This document shows, piece by piece, positions 36,816-46,760 of a DNA stretch of 64,000 nucleotides. Both the position numbers and the translations under genes were made by a program. Within the stretch, counting starts at the first letter, position 1; every line of letters starts with the position of its first letter. The stretch comes from Lewinellaceae bacterium (GTDB lineage Bacteria > Bacteroidota > Bacteroidia > Chitinophagales > Saprospiraceae), in contig JADJWX010000004.1 in the NCBI GenBank assembly GCA_016716135.1, forward strand, positions 62,001-126,000, written 5' to 3'. The notes below the pieces were generated by a model, which worked only from the letters and a program-made list of their open reading frames with translations, ran no database searches and was not told the DNA's origin.

Positions 36816-38489
36816 ATGCAACGCAATGAATCCATCAAAAAACTCCGGTCCGGCGCCTTTGATCTGTGCATCATCGGGGGCGGGGCATCGGGGGCCGGTT
36901 GTGCGCTCGACGCTGCGTTGCGCGGCCTGAACGTTGTTTTAATCGAAAAAAACGACTTCGCGTCGGGCACCTCTTCCAAAAGCACCAAACTCATCCATGG
37001 CGGGGTGCGCTACCTCGAACAGGCTTTTAAAAACCTGGACTTCGCCCAGCTCCGGCAGGTGCACCACGGGCTGCGCGAACGCCATACCCTGCTCGCCAAT
37101 GCCCCGCACCTGGCCCGGCCGGTGACGCTGGTCACGCCGGTGTTCAGCTGGCTGGAAGGTCTGTATTTTCGGATCGGTTTGTGGATGTACGACCGGATTG
37201 CCACGCGCAAAGACACCCTGCCGGCGAGCCGCTGGCTCAGCCGGAAAGCCGCGCGCCAACTGTTGCCCGGCCTCACCGAGCGCCTGCACAGCGCCGTTTG
37301 TTATTCCGACGGCCAACTCGACGATGCCCGCTACTGCCTGGCACTTGCGCAAAGTGCTGCCGAAGCCGGCGCCACGGTGCTGAACTATGCGGCGGTTTCA
37401 ACTTTTGAAAAAAATGACCAGGGGCAAATTACCGCAGCAACACTTACCGACCAACTCAACCGCGAAGAGTACAGGGTGCAGGCCCGTTGTTTTCTGAACT
37501 GTACCGGCCCGCAAGCCGACCATATCCGCCAATTGGCCAATCCGGCATTGCCCCCGCGTATCCGCCCGTCAAAGGGTGTGCACCTCATGCTCCCCCTTTC
37601 GACATTGGGCAGTGCCGAGGCCGCGTTGCTCATTCCGAAAACACCCGACGGGCGCGTGGTTTTTGCCATCCCGTTCGACGGCAAGCTGATGCTCGGCACC
37701 ACCGACCAGGACTACCCTACCCCGGCGCAAGAGCCGCATCTTGAAGCCGGCGAAGTCGATTTTCTGCTAAAAACACTGGAGCCGTACCTGCAAAACCCCG
37801 TTGCCAAAACCGCCGTTTCCGGTGGCTTTGGCGGTCTGCGCCCGCTGGTCATTTCAACCGAACGGCAGTTGAACAAATCCACCAAAAAACTGCTGCGCGA
37901 CCACGAGGTGGAACACGACCCGGCGAGCGGGTTGTTCAGCCTGCTGGGCGGTAAATGGACGACCTACCGCCTCATGGCCGGCGATGCCCTCGACGCTGTT
38001 TGCGAATACCTCAACGTCGATGCGACCTGTACCACCGACCAACATGGCCTGGCCGGCAGCGAACATTTCAGCCCGCTGGTGGCCATTCAATTGCAGGAAA
38101 AACACCGGCTGCCGGAAGATGTTGCCGTACACCTGGCGCACAACTACGGCAGCCGCGCCTTCCAGGTAGCCGATCTGACCCAAGCCGACCCGGCACTGGG
38201 CCAACGCCTGCACCCGGCCTATCCCTTCATCCGCGCCGAAGTGCCGTACACCGTGCGCAACGAAATGGCCTGTACCCTGCGCGATGTGCTCGCCCGCCGC
38301 GTACGGCTCGAACTGCTGGATTGGGCAGCTGCGCTGCAAACGATCCCCGTGGTGGCCGACCTGATGGCGGAAACACTGGCCTGGCCGGATGAAGAAAAAA
38401 ACAGGCAGGTTGAGGACTACGCCGGGCTAATCCGGGAGTTTATGGCGGCAGCCGGAATCCGGAGCGGACGAGGATTGACAAGGGAGTGA
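36816..38489 (+). CDS. glpD: Aerobic glycerol-3-phosphate dehydrogenase
   Basis: The 557-residue flavoprotein opens with DLCIIGGGASGAGCALDAA, the FAD-binding dinucleotide fold. FASGTSSKSTKLIHGGVRYL is a GlpD signature. The middle has LNCTGPQADHIRQLA and VFAIPFDGKLMLGTTDQDYP; the C-terminal domain has LFSLLGGKWTTYRLMAGDAL. It oxidises glycerol 3-phosphate to dihydroxyacetone phosphate and passes electrons to quinone at the membrane. glpK (52055) and glpF (60081) complete the pathway elsewhere in the window. Its 3' end is followed by a cluster of palindromes. Confidence 0.95.
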   Translation: MQRNESIKKLRSGAFDLCIIGGGASGAGCALDAALRGLNVVLIEKNDFASGTSSKSTKLIHGGVRYLEQAFKNLDFAQLRQVHHGLRERHTLLANAPHLARPVTLVTPVFSWLEGLYFRIGLWMYDRIATRKDTLPASRWLSRKAARQLLPGLTERLHSAVCYSDGQLDDARYCLALAQSAAEAGATVLNYAAVSTFEKNDQGQITAATLTDQLNREEYRVQARCFLNCTGPQADHIRQLANPALPPRIRPSKGVHLMLPLSTLGSAEAALLIPKTPDGRVVFAIPFDGKLMLGTTDQDYPTPAQEPHLEAGEVDFLLKTLEPYLQNPVAKTAVSGGFGGLRPLVISTERQLNKSTKKLLRDHEVEHDPASGLFSLLGGKWTTYRLMAGDALDAVCEYLNVDATCTTDQHGLAGSEHFSPLVAIQLQEKHRLPEDVAVHLAHNYGSRAFQVADLTQADPALGQRLHPAYPFIRAEVPYTVRNEMACTLRDVLARRVRLELLDWAAALQTIPVVADLMAETLAWPDEEKNRQVEDYAGLIREFMAAAGIRSGRGLTRE

Positions 38490-38559
38490 TCCCTCCCCCC
38501 TTCCCAGGGCAAATGCATCAAAATTGTTCAATACCAGGCTAATCACAGTAAAAAAAACG

Positions 38560-38727
38560 GCCCAGCGGGCCGGCATCTTGGTAGCACAATGGTGAGCGGT
38601 CATGTTAACCGTGGCCCAGCGGGCCACTATTGCACCTATGACAATCGTGTAATACCGGCCCGCTGGGCCGGAAACTACCGTCAGTGGGCCAAAACTACCA
38701 AGATGCCGCCCCATCCGGGGCGTTTTT
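38560..38727. repeat. Nested palindromes and terminator after glpD
   Basis: CGGCATCTTGGTAG (38571-38584) and its exact complement (38695-38708) flank about 110 bp that contain GGCCCAGCGGGCC twice and GGCCCGCTGGGCC once. The right end reads GCCCCATCCGGGGCGTTTTT (38707-38726), a good plus-strand rho-independent terminator for glpD. The whole looks like a mobile or structured repeat element with a terminator at its edge. Confidence 0.65.
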
Positions 38728-38785
38728 ATGCGTTCGCCCTGCCCCGATTCGCATGTTTAACATCGGAAAAACTTGTCCAATAAAA

Positions 38786-39667
38786 TCAACGCTGTATCAC
38801 CACCTGCCGTGCCATACGCGCCGCATTGGCCTGCAACAGCAAGGTGTACACCCCGACCGGCAGATCGAACGTGTGCAATTCGGTGCTCACCGAAAAGGTT
38901 TCCTGCCGCACGACTTGGCCAAGCGTATTGAAAAGCGTCAGTTGGACCGGGTCGGCAATATCCACGCCCACCAGCAGGGATTCCCGGGCCGGGTTGGGCA
39001 TGATCACGGCTCCGATATCCGGGTTAGCCGGATCGCCGGCACTGGTTGTACAACCCGGGGTGGAGCCCCAGATCACCGGGATTTGCAAACCAAGGCTCGC
39101 CATGTAGTTTGGGCATTCCGTCGGCGAGGCCGTCACCCAGTAATTGCCGGGTGCAGTGACTACCAGCGTGTCGTCGGTTGCTCCGGCAATTTCATTAAGG
39201 CCGTCGAACCACTGAATATTCCGGGTGTAAGGCAGCATCAGAATGAAGTACACGGTATCCCCCGCGCAAATGATGTGCTCCCCATTCGGGCCTGTATCAA
39301 ATTCGCCGGAAGACTGGACGGTGACGGGCAGAAAAGCCAACCCATCCACCAACACTTCGGGACTTTGTTCGGTGCAGCCGCCTTGTGTGGCTGCAACAGA
39401 AATGTACACCGGCGTTTCAAGGTAATCGACCGACAGGCTGGGGCCGGTAGCCCCCTGAATGGGTTCGGCCGTGCCATTTGGAAATGACCGGCGATACCAC
39501 TGGTAATTTTCATACTGTTGCGTGCCCAGCGTTGTGGCCGATTCGGGGCACACGAGCAGGTCGCCGGTCACGGTCGGGTCAAACGAGCATTGGGCCACCG
39601 AAGGGGCAGCCCAATGTATCATCAATAAAAACAAACTGGCAATGGAAAAAACGGTTTTGAATTTCAT
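38786..39667 (-). CDS. Secreted protein with type IX sorting domain
   Basis: The 293-residue protein has a signal peptide (FSIASLFLLMIHWAAPSVAQ), Ig-like stretches (GTQQYENYQWYRRSF, TRNIQWFDGL) and a typical C-terminal sorting domain: NPARESLLVGVDIADPVQLT, then LFNTLGQVVRQE and LPVGVYTLLLQ. The sorting domain marks it for the type IX secretion system and attachment or release at the surface. It lies 23 bp downstream of the ECF sigma factor gene, so it may be under that factor's control. Function is otherwise unknown. Confidence 0.8.
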   Translation of the reverse strand: MKFKTVFSIASLFLLMIHWAAPSVAQCSFDPTVTGDLLVCPESATTLGTQQYENYQWYRRSFPNGTAEPIQGATGPSLSVDYLETPVYISVAATQGGCTEQSPEVLVDGLAFLPVTVQSSGEFDTGPNGEHIICAGDTVYFILMLPYTRNIQWFDGLNEIAGATDDTLVVTAPGNYWVTASPTECPNYMASLGLQIPVIWGSTPGCTTSAGDPANPDIGAVIMPNPARESLLVGVDIADPVQLTLFNTLGQVVRQETFSVSTELHTFDLPVGVYTLLLQANAARMARQVVIQR

Positions 39668-39690
39668 AGCATACTGTGTTTGGTTTCAAC

Positions 39691-40371
39691 TCAAACCCAT
39701 TCACTCAACTCTTCCGCGAAATGCGCTTCCAAAACCTGGCGCAAACGTTGCCGGGCGCGGCACAGGCGGCTTTTGGCATTGCTCATCGTCCAGTCCATGA
39801 TCTTGCAAATCTCTTCCAGGCTTTGTTCCTGCATGTAAAAGAGGCGTAAAACCGTGCCGTCATCCGGCCGCAGCAGCTGAAACGCCCGCAACAGGGTGTC
39901 GGTTTGTTCGGAGCTGACCAGTATATCATGGCCGTCGGCCATGGAAGCGGTCATTTGCCGGACGGCTGCTTCCGGTGCGTCAAGGGCAACAATGTCGCGC
40001 CGGACCCGCCGAAGGCGGTTAATGGCCGATGTGCGGGCAATATGGTACAACCAGGTGCTGAACCGGCTCTCGCCGCGGTAACTGCCCAGAAACCGGAACG
40101 CTTTCAAAAAAGCATCCTGGGTTACTTCGAGGGCATCTTCGCGGTTGCCGAGCATTTGCAGGACAAGCCCAAACACCATCCGGTTGTAGCGGCGCACCAG
40201 GGCAGCGTAAGCCGATTGGTCTCCGGCAAGCGCCTGCTTGATCAGTGCTGCTTCCGCCTCCCGGCAGGAAGCTTGCAGGCGCTGTTTGGCTTTTGCAGTC
40301 AGGGCGATCGGAGCAGTGTTTTGCGCGACTGTGTGATCAGAAATTGCGGACAATAAAAAGGCAGTGAACAT
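39691..40371 (-). CDS. ECF-type RNA polymerase sigma factor
   Basis: The 226-residue protein has region 2 (AYAALVRRYNRMVFGLVLQM, DALEVTQDAFLKAFRFLGSY, ESRFSTWLYHIARTSAINRL) and region 4 (VLRLFYMQEQSLEEICKIMD, NAKSRLCRARQRLR). The first 35 residues are not conserved, so the true start may lie further downstream. It should direct RNA polymerase to a small regulon. No anti-sigma gene is adjacent; the next gene, 23 bp on, encodes a secreted protein. Confidence 0.88.
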   Translation of the reverse strand: MFTAFLLSAISDHTVAQNTAPIALTAKAKQRLQASCREAEAALIKQALAGDQSAYAALVRRYNRMVFGLVLQMLGNREDALEVTQDAFLKAFRFLGSYRGESRFSTWLYHIARTSAINRLRRVRRDIVALDAPEAAVRQMTASMADGHDILVSSEQTDTLLRAFQLLRPDDGTVLRLFYMQEQSLEEICKIMDWTMSNAKSRLCRARQRLRQVLEAHFAEELSEWV

Positions 40372-41007
40372 GACGACTGTTTTCGAGGACGTTTAAAAAA
40401 GTTGATTGAATCGGGTTGTATTGAGGCCAGACGGTTTGTTTCAGGGAGATGGTTGGCGGGATTTTGGTAGAAAATGTTTTTTCACATTTGTTTAACAGGT
40501 TTTGCTGTTGTTCCCATTTTTGATAGAACAAAATTAGTCGGCAAAACAGGGCAACGCCAGCGATCTTGAGTAGTTGGCGGGTTCGGGTGCGTAGTTTGCG
40601 GGTTTTAAGAATTTCATGTAAAATTCCTTAAAAACCCAGCCAGCGCATAACATATCTTCTGCAAGGCCGCCTTGTTTTCCCCGCATTCCATATTTTATTC
40701 TTTTCTAACAATTGCTGCGCAAAGGTCGATGGGCAGGACAGCTTAACCCTTGACCTGGATCAAGATTTTTGTACCGGTGGCCCGCAGGGGTTGGCGCCAG
40801 AAGGGGAAAAATAAAATTGCTCGCCGTAGCGTATGCTGTTTTACCGCGAGACGCAAAGACGCGGAGGATTAACCTCCGCGTCTTTGCGTCTTCGCAGTAA
40901 AAAGTTTGTCGCGTAAGGCTTGGAATTTACTTATGAGACAGCCTTTCCGTGTTTCCGTGGCGAAAAACCTTCCACGTTTTTCAAACATTGGATTTTGAAT
41001 CAACCCA
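40372..41007. other. Intergenic region with terminator-like palindrome
   Basis: This 636-bp gap holds the upstream region of the sigma factor gene and the 3' side of the LytTR gene. A long near-perfect palindrome at 40839-40903 (core ACGCAAAGACGCGGAGG and complement, flanked by TTTTAC/GTAAAA) is terminator-like. Similar CGCAAAGACGCGGAG strings are widespread intergenic repeats. I see no gene in the remainder. Confidence 0.6.
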
Positions 41008-41745
41008 TCAGATGCGGGCAAAGCGCCGCAGAAATTCCTCCTTTTTGCTGCGGGCGACCGGAACGTTGGCGCCGTTTTCGAGGACGACTTCGCCGCCCTC
41101 GCCGCGCAGGTAACGCCGGACGGATCGAAGGTTGACCAAATGGGAATGGTGCAAGCGGAAAAACTGCTCATTGTCAAGCAATTCTTCCAGGTCTTTCAGG
41201 GTACGGGAAACCAGAATTTTCTGGTTGTTACGGAGGTAAATTTTTGTGTAATTGCTTTCGGACTCGCAATGCACGATTTCGTTGGTATCGATCATCTGGA
41301 GACCATCCTGCGACGAAATAGCCAGCCGGTCGGGTACGGCATCGCTTAGCTGGATGGTACGTGCCATATCGAGTTGCGTGTCTTGCATGGGCGCCTGCGT
41401 CAGCGCTTTCCGGACGGCCTTCTGGAATTCCTCCACGTCGATGGGTTTGAGCAAATAATCCAGGGCACTGTACCGGAACGCCCGGACTGCGTATTTGTCG
41501 TAAGCCGTCACGAAAATCACCCGGAAGCGCATGGGCAGCAGGCGATTCAACACATCGAAACCATTGAGCTGAGGCATTTCGATATCCAGAAACAACAAGT
41601 CCGGGGGATTGGTACGTAATGCTTCCACCGCTTCCACACTATCGGTGAATTGCTGCACTTCCGTGATTTCCGGGAAAAACTGTCCCAGCAGGTGGGCCAA
41701 CAATTGGCCGTTATGTGGTTCGTCGTCCAAAATTGCTGCTTTCAT
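41008..41745 (-). CDS. LytTR-type response regulator
   Basis: The 245-residue protein has an N-terminal receiver: AILDDEPHNGQLLAHLL, phospho-acceptor Asp in LLFLDIEMPQLNGFDVLNR, and VIFVTAYDKYAVRAFRYSAL. The C-terminal half is a LytTR DNA-binding domain with IVHCESESNYTKIYLRNNQK and FRLHHSHLVNLRSVRRYL. It is the partner of the beta-propeller histidine kinase encoded directly upstream, from which it is separated by about 115 bp containing a heptamer array. Target genes are unknown. Confidence 0.92.
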   Translation of the reverse strand: MKAAILDDEPHNGQLLAHLLGQFFPEITEVQQFTDSVEAVEALRTNPPDLLFLDIEMPQLNGFDVLNRLLPMRFRVIFVTAYDKYAVRAFRYSALDYLLKPIDVEEFQKAVRKALTQAPMQDTQLDMARTIQLSDAVPDRLAISSQDGLQMIDTNEIVHCESESNYTKIYLRNNQKILVSRTLKDLEELLDNEQFFRLHHSHLVNLRSVRRYLRGEGGEVVLENGANVPVARSKKEEFLRRFARI

Positions 41746-41803
41746 ACCAAATTGTTTTTGTAGTGATTCAGGGGTTTAACAAGCCAAAAAAGTGCACCGC
41801 ACT

Positions 41804-41859
<56 letters not shown>

Positions 41860-41861
41860 CA

Positions 41862-44800
41862 TCACTCCAACACCGGTACCGTCAGCACCACCCGGGTTCC
41901 GGCAGCCGAGCCGTCGGGGTGTACCAGATCATCGATATGGAAATGGATCGGGCGTTTGTACAATTTGCTCAGCAAGCTTAACCGTTCGGCGGTTACATCC
42001 ATGCCATAGGATTTGCGTTCGGAGGCCGATTTGCTTTTCAGGTTATTGGCTGCGGCGCGCCCGACACCGTTGTCGCTCACTTCAATGACCAGGTCCTTAT
42101 TTTCCAGGCTGAGCCGGATTTCCAATTCGCCCTCATTATTCTTTTTGTGCAGCAAGCCATGCCAGATCGCATTTTCAACGTAGGGTTGGATCAGCATTGG
42201 CGGAATGTCAATACTCCCGGCATCTATCGCGTCATCCAGTTCAATCCGGAACGTGAACCGGTCGGCAAAACGCAAGGCCTCCATTTCAATGTAGAGCCGC
42301 AAGGTTTCAATTTCCTTTTCCAGGGAAATGACATCGCTGCGTGAATTGTCGAGTACCAGACGGATCAAGCGGGCAAATTTGGTCAAATACTGGGACGCCA
42401 CGAGCGGTTGGTTCAACAGGATATACCGGTTTACGGAGTTCAGGCAATTGAACACAAAATGCGGGTTCATCTGTGCACGCAGGGCCGACATTTCAATTTC
42501 GGCAAGGCGCTGGTTAAATACCGTTTTCAGGCGCGCCTGCTCCTGCAATTGCCGGAAACGCCAGCGGATGGCGCCATACACCAGAGCCCCCAGGGTCAAA
42601 AGCACCAGGGCTCGAAACCACCAGGTTTGCCAAAATGCCGCCACGATATTGACATTGATCACCAGCGGCTCCGTGTTCCACACGCCATCGTTGTTGGCAG
42701 CCTTTACCCTGAGCTTGTAATCGCCTGGCGGGATATGGGCATAAATTGCCTCCCGCCGGGGCGAGGGTGCCGACCAGTCTTTGTCGTAGCCCTCCAGTTT
42801 CCATTGATACAAGTTGGCGTCGGGCAAGGTGTAATTGAGTGCGGCAAACTCAACGCGGAAATTGTTTTCATCATACGGCAATCGGATCCAGGCAACTTCC
42901 GAAGTAGGCGCGGCAATGTCCTCGCGAGCAGCTTTCAGGTTGGTTACCACTACCGTGGGCGCCACTTTGTTCTCCCGCAGCTGATCCGGGAACCAACGCA
43001 AAAAACCGCGCTGGCCGCCGGCATACAACTCGCCGGTGGAGGGGCTTATGCAAAAATCGTAGTACCCGAACGGCGTCCGGCTGGCACCGTAGCGGTAGTC
43101 GAACACTTTGATTTGCAGGCTTTTCGGATTGACCCGCACGAGGCGCTCTCCGGCGCCAAACCAAAGCATACCGGTTTCATCCAGAATGCCACCCTCCACC
43201 AAATTCATCGGCAGGCCGTCTTCCATGGTCAAACTATGAAATGCCGCTTTTTTGGGCAAATTCGGGTTGTAGCGCACCAGGCCTTCCATGGTGCCCAGCC
43301 ACAGGTTGCCGTCCAAATCCTGAACCATGGCGCCTTCTGCATCCAGGCCGGGCCAGGTTTGGTCGTCGAATCGACGAAAGCGCATGGTTTTCAGGTCGCA
43401 CTCATAAAAACCTTCGTTGGTCGTGCCGATCCAGGCAAAGCGTTTCTCCCGGTCCATTACAATGCGGTAGACGCGTTCCGCCGCGAAACCCTCCGCCGGG
43501 CCGGGCTGCACCAGTTGCCGGGTTTCCGGATCGTAGATGAAAATTCCGTCGCGCGAGATGCCAAACCAAAGCCGCCCCTGCGGGTCTTCAGCTACAGTCC
43601 AGATAAGTCCCAACCGCCCTTCCCGGCGTGGAGGTGTGGGTACCGGGTGCAGGGCTCCGGATTTTCGGTTGAGTTCCAGCACCTTGAAGCGCGTTGTGAC
43701 CCATATTCGGCCTTTGCTATCGCGAAAAATCCGGGTAGGCTCGGTATGCGGCAACGTCGAAATGCGCCGGCGTAGCTGATTGAGGCTATCGAGCACATAC
43801 ACCGCACTTTGCTGCCGCGAAACAACGTACCACAACCCGTCATCCGGGTTGTGGAGCACATCGCAAATATCATTTTCATAAATGGTGGAGGTTTCCCGGT
43901 GCACCTCCGAGTAGTGAAAACCCTGCAAATTCGGGTCATACTTCACCAGGCCGTTATCCGTACCGATCCAGACTGTGCCGGTGCGGTCGCGGAACAAGCT
44001 GGTGGCATTGGGCGACACAGCATCCGCAAACGGCAGGTTTATTTTTGCAGACTGTTTTTTTCCGGATTCGAAACTGGTCAGCCCCGAAACGCCCGCTACC
44101 CACAGGTGTTTGGGCTGCATACCTAAGATAGCATGCGCTGTAGGTTCAGGATCGAGGTAATGCTGTTGCCGTCCGGCTTTTAAATCTACCCGGATCAGCC
44201 CCTTCATAAACGTCGCACACCAAACCGCATGCGGGCCGTCGTACACGACCTTCCCCAACCCGGATGGCCAGGCCTCTTCAACCGGGATGAAACGGATGGC
44301 GCGGGTCTTGATGTGCAGGGTAAAAAAGCCGTAGTTGGTGCCAATCAGCACGGCAGTGTCGCCACAGGCAAATACCGACACCGGACGTGCCGGTTTATCG
44401 CGATCTGCTTCGGGGACCGATGCCGGCGGATTGGGCACTACCGGCATTTGGATCAACTCGCCCTGTTTTTTTTTCGGGTCGATATAATACAACTCGCCAT
44501 TGGAGTTGCAAGCCCAAACCTTGCCGAATGCGTCGGGATAAACACTCAGGAAATAGGTCGAATGGGCATTTTTTATTTGATCCGGAAACGTGAATACCCG
44601 CTCGAATATCCAGGGCCCGCGACGGAGACGGCAGATGCCGTTGGCGGTGGCCAGCCAGAGCGCACCTTCGCGGTCTTTGATGATTTTGTTCACCGTGGGG
44701 CTGGAAATGGAGGTACTGTCGCCTTTTACCGGGAAATAATGCCAGAATGTATAGCCGTCGAAGCGGTTCAGGCCATTTGCCGTGCCGATCCAGAGAAAGC

Positions 44801-44948
44801 CCTTTTCGTCTTGCATGACCGCGCGCACCCGATTGTCCGACAGCCCGTTTCGATAGGTATAAGCCTCCAGGTGCAAGTCCTGGTTTTGCGCAGGCGCACA
44901 CAGGCTGCCCAGCAGGCAACAAAGGATCAAAAGTGCCGATGGCTTCAT
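41862..44948 (-). CDS. Beta-propeller sensor histidine kinase (LytS-type)
   Basis: The ATG at 44946-44948 gives a signal peptide (ALLILCCLLGSLCAPAQ) and about 1028 residues. Residues about 25-680 form two-component-regulator propeller repeats (GFLWIGTANGLNRFDGY, TVWIGTDNGLVKYDPN, LWLGTMEGLVRYNPN). A Y_Y_Y domain (about 700-775; YQWKLEGYDKDW) precedes one membrane helix (WWFRALVLLTLGALVYGAI, near 780). The kinase core is of the LytS/YehU type, with the phospho-His in QMNPHFVFNCLNSVNRYI (about 829), then IPPMLIQPYVENAIWHGL and VSDNGVGR. It senses an external or periplasmic ligand and phosphorylates the LytTR regulator encoded next. Confidence 0.93.
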   Translation of the reverse strand: MKPSALLILCCLLGSLCAPAQNQDLHLEAYTYRNGLSDNRVRAVMQDEKGFLWIGTANGLNRFDGYTFWHYFPVKGDSTSISSPTVNKIIKDREGALWLATANGICRLRRGPWIFERVFTFPDQIKNAHSTYFLSVYPDAFGKVWACNSNGELYYIDPKKKQGELIQMPVVPNPPASVPEADRDKPARPVSVFACGDTAVLIGTNYGFFTLHIKTRAIRFIPVEEAWPSGLGKVVYDGPHAVWCATFMKGLIRVDLKAGRQQHYLDPEPTAHAILGMQPKHLWVAGVSGLTSFESGKKQSAKINLPFADAVSPNATSLFRDRTGTVWIGTDNGLVKYDPNLQGFHYSEVHRETSTIYENDICDVLHNPDDGLWYVVSRQQSAVYVLDSLNQLRRRISTLPHTEPTRIFRDSKGRIWVTTRFKVLELNRKSGALHPVPTPPRREGRLGLIWTVAEDPQGRLWFGISRDGIFIYDPETRQLVQPGPAEGFAAERVYRIVMDREKRFAWIGTTNEGFYECDLKTMRFRRFDDQTWPGLDAEGAMVQDLDGNLWLGTMEGLVRYNPNLPKKAAFHSLTMEDGLPMNLVEGGILDETGMLWFGAGERLVRVNPKSLQIKVFDYRYGASRTPFGYYDFCISPSTGELYAGGQRGFLRWFPDQLRENKVAPTVVVTNLKAAREDIAAPTSEVAWIRLPYDENNFRVEFAALNYTLPDANLYQWKLEGYDKDWSAPSPRREAIYAHIPPGDYKLRVKAANNDGVWNTEPLVINVNIVAAFWQTWWFRALVLLTLGALVYGAIRWRFRQLQEQARLKTVFNQRLAEIEMSALRAQMNPHFVFNCLNSVNRYILLNQPLVASQYLTKFARLIRLVLDNSRSDVISLEKEIETLRLYIEMEALRFADRFTFRIELDDAIDAGSIDIPPMLIQPYVENAIWHGLLHKKNNEGELEIRLSLENKDLVIEVSDNGVGRAAANNLKSKSASERKSYGMDVTAERLSLLSKLYKRPIHFHIDDLVHPDGSAAGTRVVLTVPVLE

Positions 44949-45133
44949 AAATCGCTGCAAAATAGGGGTAATCTAAAATCGGAAAAGCGATTTTGAGCGA
45001 TTTGCGGAAATCGTTGTGTGGTTTGCGGATGGAAGATGGCAAATGCCGGGGGGGGTACGTGAGTGGTACTACACAACTTAAAAGTTAGCGCTATTCTGAA
45101 AAAAACCGGACTTACGCAGTCTGTTAGATTGCG

Positions 45134-46717
45134 TTACACTTCCGACGTAAAATGAAACTGAATTTTCGGAAAATTCTCCTGCACCGTCTGCAACACCCAG
45201 GCTGTTTCGGCCAGGAAAACCAGGTTCCCGTCCTTATCCCGCGCAATGTCGCGTTTGCGGCGATCGAGGAATTCTTCCAGCGCTTTCGGGTCGTCCGACG
45301 AGATCCAGCAGGCTTTGTGCAGGCTGACCGGCTCGTAGGAGCAGGTGGCATTGTATTCGGCGTTGAGGCGGTGCTGGATGACTTCAAATTGTAGCTGGCC
45401 CACCGTACCGATGATGCGGCGGCCGTCGCTCTGGCGGGTAAACATCTGGGCCACCCCTTCGTCCATCAACTGCTCCAGACCTTTGGCAAACTGTTTTTGC
45501 TTCAGGGGATCGGCATTATCGACATAGCGGAACTGTTCGGGGCTGAACGACGGGATACCTTTGAAATGCAGTGTTTCACCTTCGGTGAGCGTGTCGCCGA
45601 TCTTGAAATTGCCCGTGTCGTAAAGGCCTACGACATCGCCCGGGTAGGCCTCTTCGAGCAGCGTTTTTTTACTGGCCATGAACATGGTCGGGCTGGGAAA
45701 CTTAAACTCCCGGTCGAGCCGGATGTGGCGGTAGTTTTTATTGCGTTCGAAGCGCCCGGAACACACCCGCAGGAAGGCGATGCGGTCGCGGTGGCGGGGG
45801 TCCATGTTGGCAAAAATTTTGAACACAAAGCCGCTGAATTTTTCCTCTACGGGCTGCACCACACGCTCTTCCGTTTCGCGGGCGCGCGGCGTCGGGGCGA
45901 TATCGACAAAACAATCGAGCAATTCCTTCACGCCGAAGTTGTTGACCGCCGACCCGAAAAACACCGGGCAGATATCGCCGCGCAAATAAGCCGCTTTATC
46001 AAAAGCAGGGTACACTGTTTCCAGCATTTCCACCTCCTCGCGCAGGGTACGGGCCGGGCTTTCACCGATGTGTTTTTCCAGGTCGGGGTGGCTGAGGTCT
46101 TCAAAAACAATGATCTCCTCGTCTTCCTGCTTGCCATGCGGGTTGAAAAGCACCAGTTTGCGCTCGTACATATTGTAAACGCCCTTGAAACGCTGGCCCA
46201 TGCCGATGGGCCAGGAGAGCGGACACACTTTCACATCCAGTTTTTGCTCAATTTCGTCGAGCAAATCGAAGCCGTCGAGGCCTTCCCGGTCGAGTTTGTT
46301 TACAAAAAATATGATCGGCGTTTCGCGCATGCGGCACACCTTGGTCAGTTTTTCGGTTTGTATCTCCACGCCCTTGGCTACATCGACCACCACGATGGCC
46401 GAGTCGACGGCCGTCAGCGTCCGGTAGGTATCCTCGGCAAAATCTTCGTGGCCGGGGGTATCGAGGATGTTGATTTGCAGGTTCCGGTACTCGAATCCCA
46501 TGACGGAGGTGCTCACCGAGATACCGCGCTGCCGCTCGATCTCCATGAAGTCGGATACCGTGCTTTTTTTGATCTTGTTGCTCTTCACGGCGCCGGCAGT
46601 CTGAATGGCGCCGCCAAACAGCAGCAGTTTTTCCGTCAGGGTCGTTTTGCCTGCATCGGGGTGTGCAATGATCGCGAAGGTGCGACGGCGCTGGAGTTCT
46701 TTTTTGAAATTGGACAA
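45134..46717 (-). CDS. prfC: Peptide chain release factor 3
   Basis: The 527-residue GTPase has G1 AHPDAGKTTLTEKLLLFGG, a switch region with RQRGISVSTSVMGF, G3 ILDTPGHEDFAEDTYRTL and G4 VNKLDREG, then RF3-specific domains (QFRYVDNADPLKQKQFAKGL, DEGVAQMFTRQSDGR, VGQLQFEVIQHRL). RF3 removes RF1/RF2 from the ribosome after termination. The start is TTG at 46715-46717, since no upstream ATG is in frame and SNFKKELQRRRTFAI fits the family's N-terminus. It stands alone. A long inverted repeat lies upstream. Confidence 0.95.
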   Translation of the reverse strand: MSNFKKELQRRRTFAIIAHPDAGKTTLTEKLLLFGGAIQTAGAVKSNKIKKSTVSDFMEIERQRGISVSTSVMGFEYRNLQINILDTPGHEDFAEDTYRTLTAVDSAIVVVDVAKGVEIQTEKLTKVCRMRETPIIFFVNKLDREGLDGFDLLDEIEQKLDVKVCPLSWPIGMGQRFKGVYNMYERKLVLFNPHGKQEDEEIIVFEDLSHPDLEKHIGESPARTLREEVEMLETVYPAFDKAAYLRGDICPVFFGSAVNNFGVKELLDCFVDIAPTPRARETEERVVQPVEEKFSGFVFKIFANMDPRHRDRIAFLRVCSGRFERNKNYRHIRLDREFKFPSPTMFMASKKTLLEEAYPGDVVGLYDTGNFKIGDTLTEGETLHFKGIPSFSPEQFRYVDNADPLKQKQFAKGLEQLMDEGVAQMFTRQSDGRRIIGTVGQLQFEVIQHRLNAEYNATCSYEPVSLHKACWISSDDPKALEEFLDRRKRDIARDKDGNLVFLAETAWVLQTVQENFPKIQFHFTSEV

Positions 46718-46760
46718 GGGTATGTGATATTGGTTGATTTAGAAAAATTGGTTTTTGGGC

